From the NCBI RefSeq assembly GCF_042684265.1, contig NZ_JBHULB010000079.1, positions 1 through 64,000 of the forward strand: a stretch of 64,000 bases of DNA. Direction: 5' to 3'. This document shows positions 62,367 through 64,000 of this stretch, in pieces. Numbering within the stretch: position 1 is the first letter of the stretch; each line of letters begins with the position of its first letter. The DNA comes from Croceitalea marina. GTDB lineage: Bacteria; Bacteroidota; Bacteroidia; Flavobacteriales; Flavobacteriaceae. A model generated the notes under the pieces. It did no database searches and was not told the DNA's origin. It saw only the letters and a list, made by a program, of their open reading frames with translations. A program made the translations under genes and the position numbers.

Positions 62367-63479
62367 ATGAAAAAATCAGTAACCATTATCATCCTTTTAA
62401 TTATTGTTCTAGGTTTTGGAGGAGCCATGTATTATTTGTATCAAAAGAACGCTGAAGACCCTGTTGTATATGAGACGGAACAGGCAGAAAAACAAAATAT
62501 TATAAAGAAAACCGTAGCTACAGGAAGTATTTTGCCTTTAGAGGAAGTATTGATCAAACCAAATATTTCTGGTGTTATTGAAGAAGTGTATGTTGAAGGT
62601 GGTGATTATGTGAAGTCTGGCGATCTGTTGGCGAAAATAAAGGTTGTGCCAAATTTGAATGCTTTGATTGATGCACGCAATGCTATAGAAGATGCAAAAA
62701 TCAACTTAGCCGATCAAAAGCGTAATTATGATCGGCAGCTCTCCATTTTTAATAAAGGAGTAATTTCTCAAGCGGATTTAGATAGGGCGCAAGTCACTTA
62801 TGATCAAGCAAAACAGGCCTATAGCGCGGCAAATAAGCGTTTTGACATTGTAAATACGGGTACTACTCGTGGTTTTGGCAATTCGGCCAATACATTGATA
62901 AAATCTACTGTAAGCGGAATGGTGTTAGAGGTGCCTGTAGAAGTAGGTAATCAGGTCATCGAAAGTAACAATTTTAACGAAGGTACTACGATCGCCGCCA
63001 TTGCCGACGTCGAAAAAATGATTTTTGAGGGTAAAGTTGATGAATCGGAAGTAGGAAAAATTAAAGAGAATCTTCCTCTCGAAATAACTGTGGGTGCAAT
63101 TGAAAATAAAGTTTTCAATGCGGTATTGGATTATATTGCGCCTAAAGGTAAAGAAGAAAACGGCGCCATTCAATTTGAAATTAAAGGAACACTTAAAAAA
63201 CAGGATACTACATTTATTAGAGCTGGCTTGAGTGCCAATGCATCTATTATTTTGGCCAGAGTAGATAGTGTTTTGGCTATCAAAGAAGCCCTGGTGCAGT
63301 TCGATGAGGAGACAAAAAAACCTTTCGTGGAAATTGAAACCGGAAATCAGCAATTTGCGCGTAAAGATATCGAGCTGGGTATTAGTGACGGTATTAACGT
63401 AGAGGTCAAATCTGGTATTTCAATTGAAGATAAAATTAAGGTTTGGAACGGAATCGAGTCTGAAGAGGAGAACGACTAA
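62367..63479 (+). CDS. HlyD/MacA-type periplasmic adaptor (membrane fusion protein)
   Basis: A 370-residue protein with an N-terminal helix (about 4-25), a lipoyl-like half at about 48-92 (SGVIEEVYVEGGDYVKSGDL), a coiled-coil hairpin (about 95-165, with SQADLDRAQVTYDQAKQAY), the second lipoyl half (STVSGMVLEVPVEVGNQV) and a beta-barrel domain. It would link the ABC permeases to an outer-membrane channel such as TolC, which is not in the window. It lies downstream of the permeases and before the ATPase. Confidence 0.92.
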   Translation: MKKSVTIIILLIIVLGFGGAMYYLYQKNAEDPVVYETEQAEKQNIIKKTVATGSILPLEEVLIKPNISGVIEEVYVEGGDYVKSGDLLAKIKVVPNLNALIDARNAIEDAKINLADQKRNYDRQLSIFNKGVISQADLDRAQVTYDQAKQAYSAANKRFDIVNTGTTRGFGNSANTLIKSTVSGMVLEVPVEVGNQVIESNNFNEGTTIAAIADVEKMIFEGKVDESEVGKIKENLPLEITVGAIENKVFNAVLDYIAPKGKEENGAIQFEIKGTLKKQDTTFIRAGLSANASIILARVDSVLAIKEALVQFDEETKKPFVEIETGNQQFARKDIELGISDGINVEVKSGISIEDKIKVWNGIESEEEND

Positions 63480-63508
63480 CCTTTTAACAAAACTTTTTAA
63501 TATTTCTT

Positions 63509-63541
63509 GTAACAAATCTACAACTTGTAAGTCCTATTGAC
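63509..63541 (+). promoter_or_regulatory. Conserved upstream motif, copy 2
   Basis: GTAACAAAT (63509-63517), then AACTT, AAGTC and ATT in the order of the copy at 59700-59733. It lies in the 103-bp gap before the ATPase gene, suggesting separate initiation or joint control. Confidence 0.3.
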
Positions 63542-63582
63542 ACAGGATTGCAAAGTTCTGTATAGCTAACAAACCAATCATC

Positions 63583-64000
63583 ATGATAGAAATTAAAGAT
63601 CTTCACAAATCCTATAAAATGGGGAGTAATTCCCTTCATGTTTTAAAAGGAATCAATTTTTCAGTAGAAGATGGCGAATTGGTCGCTATCATGGGATCCT
63701 CGGGTTCTGGAAAATCAACCTTGCTAAATATTCTTGGAATGCTAGATGAAGCGGATGAAGGAGAATATACCCTTGATAATGTTCCTATCAAAAACTTAAG
63801 TGAAACCAAAGCTGCTCAATACCGCAATAAGTTTTTAGGCTTTGTTTTTCAATCGTTCAATCTTATTAATTATAAGAGTGCAATGGAGAATGTAGCACTT
63901 CCTTTATACTATCAAAGGGTTGCTCGAAAAGAACGCACAGAAAAGGCGCTACAATATCTAGAAAGAGTAGGATTAAGGGAATGGGCAACACACTTGCCGA
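63583..64000 (+). CDS. ABC transporter ATP-binding protein (MacB/LolD type), cut by the window edge
   Basis: The first 139 codons of an ATPase. Start MIEIKDLHKSYKMGSNSLHV, Walker A GSSGSGKST (38-46), and Q-loop region GFVFQSFNLINY (about 86-97), all typical of the MacB/LolD class. Signature and Walker B motifs would lie beyond the right edge, so the gene is incomplete only because the window ends. It powers the two permeases encoded upstream. Confidence 0.93.
   Translation, partial: MIEIKDLHKSYKMGSNSLHVLKGINFSVEDGELVAIMGSSGSGKSTLLNILGMLDEADEGEYTLDNVPIKNLSETKAAQYRNKFLGFVFQSFNLINYKSAMENVALPLYYQRVARKERTEKALQYLERVGLREWATHLP

Overview
The window looks like a chromosomal segment of a marine-type member of the Flavobacteriaceae (phylum Bacteroidota). 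It is AT-rich, several promoters match the Bacteroidota pattern TTG-N20-TAnnTTTG, and it carries lineage-typical machinery: SprA of the type IX secretion/gliding apparatus between ruvA and gcvH, the alternative complex III operon followed by cytochrome oxidase subunits, a TonB energy transducer, a GIN-domain protein and a fused MaeB malic enzyme. A Maribacter/Zobellia-like genus is a guess from gene order and cannot be fixed from this sequence alone.

Region 1-11.7 kb is accessory DNA. From right to left it holds a tyrosine recombinase, a small SHOCT-like protein, an unknown 350-residue protein, an excisionase-like HTH protein, an overlooked 50-residue ORF, an unknown 175-residue protein, a VapE-type ATPase, a non-coding block with a long stem-loop and nested GGAGGG/CCCTCC inverted repeats (a candidate replication origin), and a cargo section. 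The cargo section has a four-gene leftward operon of mostly exported proteins. It is flanked by two copies of one about 300-bp segment; the right copy carries an intact 153-residue gene and the left copy is a decayed pseudogene. The far left ends in the terminal repeats of an IS21-like element that appears to have cut off a gene. No relaxase, capsid or terminase gene is visible, so the element looks like a phage-satellite-like or mobilisable relic rather than a full prophage or conjugative element.

Region 11.7-16.6 kb is the conserved rimP-nusA-infB translation/transcription operon with its own promoter and a hairpin in the leader. Region 16.6-29 kb has a SPOR protein and then a long respiratory operon: ActA-B-C-D-E-F (quinol:cytochrome c oxidoreductase, alternative complex III) directly followed by cytochrome oxidase subunits II and I and a strong terminator. 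Together these would carry electrons from menaquinol to oxygen. The remaining oxidase parts (heme O synthase, two subunit III paralogues, subunit IV, a cysteine-free SCO-like protein, SCO, a DUF420 protein and a small CxxC membrane protein) lie at 54.4-59.7 kb.

Region 29-45.5 kb is mixed housekeeping: a GIN-domain protein, an acyl-CoA oxidase, ruvB with a cytochrome P450, a NatAB-like ABC exporter, queG, a probable trehalose uptake/hydrolysis operon (two MFS carriers and a GH37 trehalase) behind a LacI-type operator, a malic enzyme and ruvA. Region 45.5-54.3 kb holds sprA, gcvH, a VanZ-like protein and a TonB protein. The window ends in a MacB/LolCDE-like ABC efflux operon (two FtsX-type permeases, an HlyD-type fusion protein and an ATPase that runs off the right edge). 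No rRNA, tRNA or CRISPR array was found.
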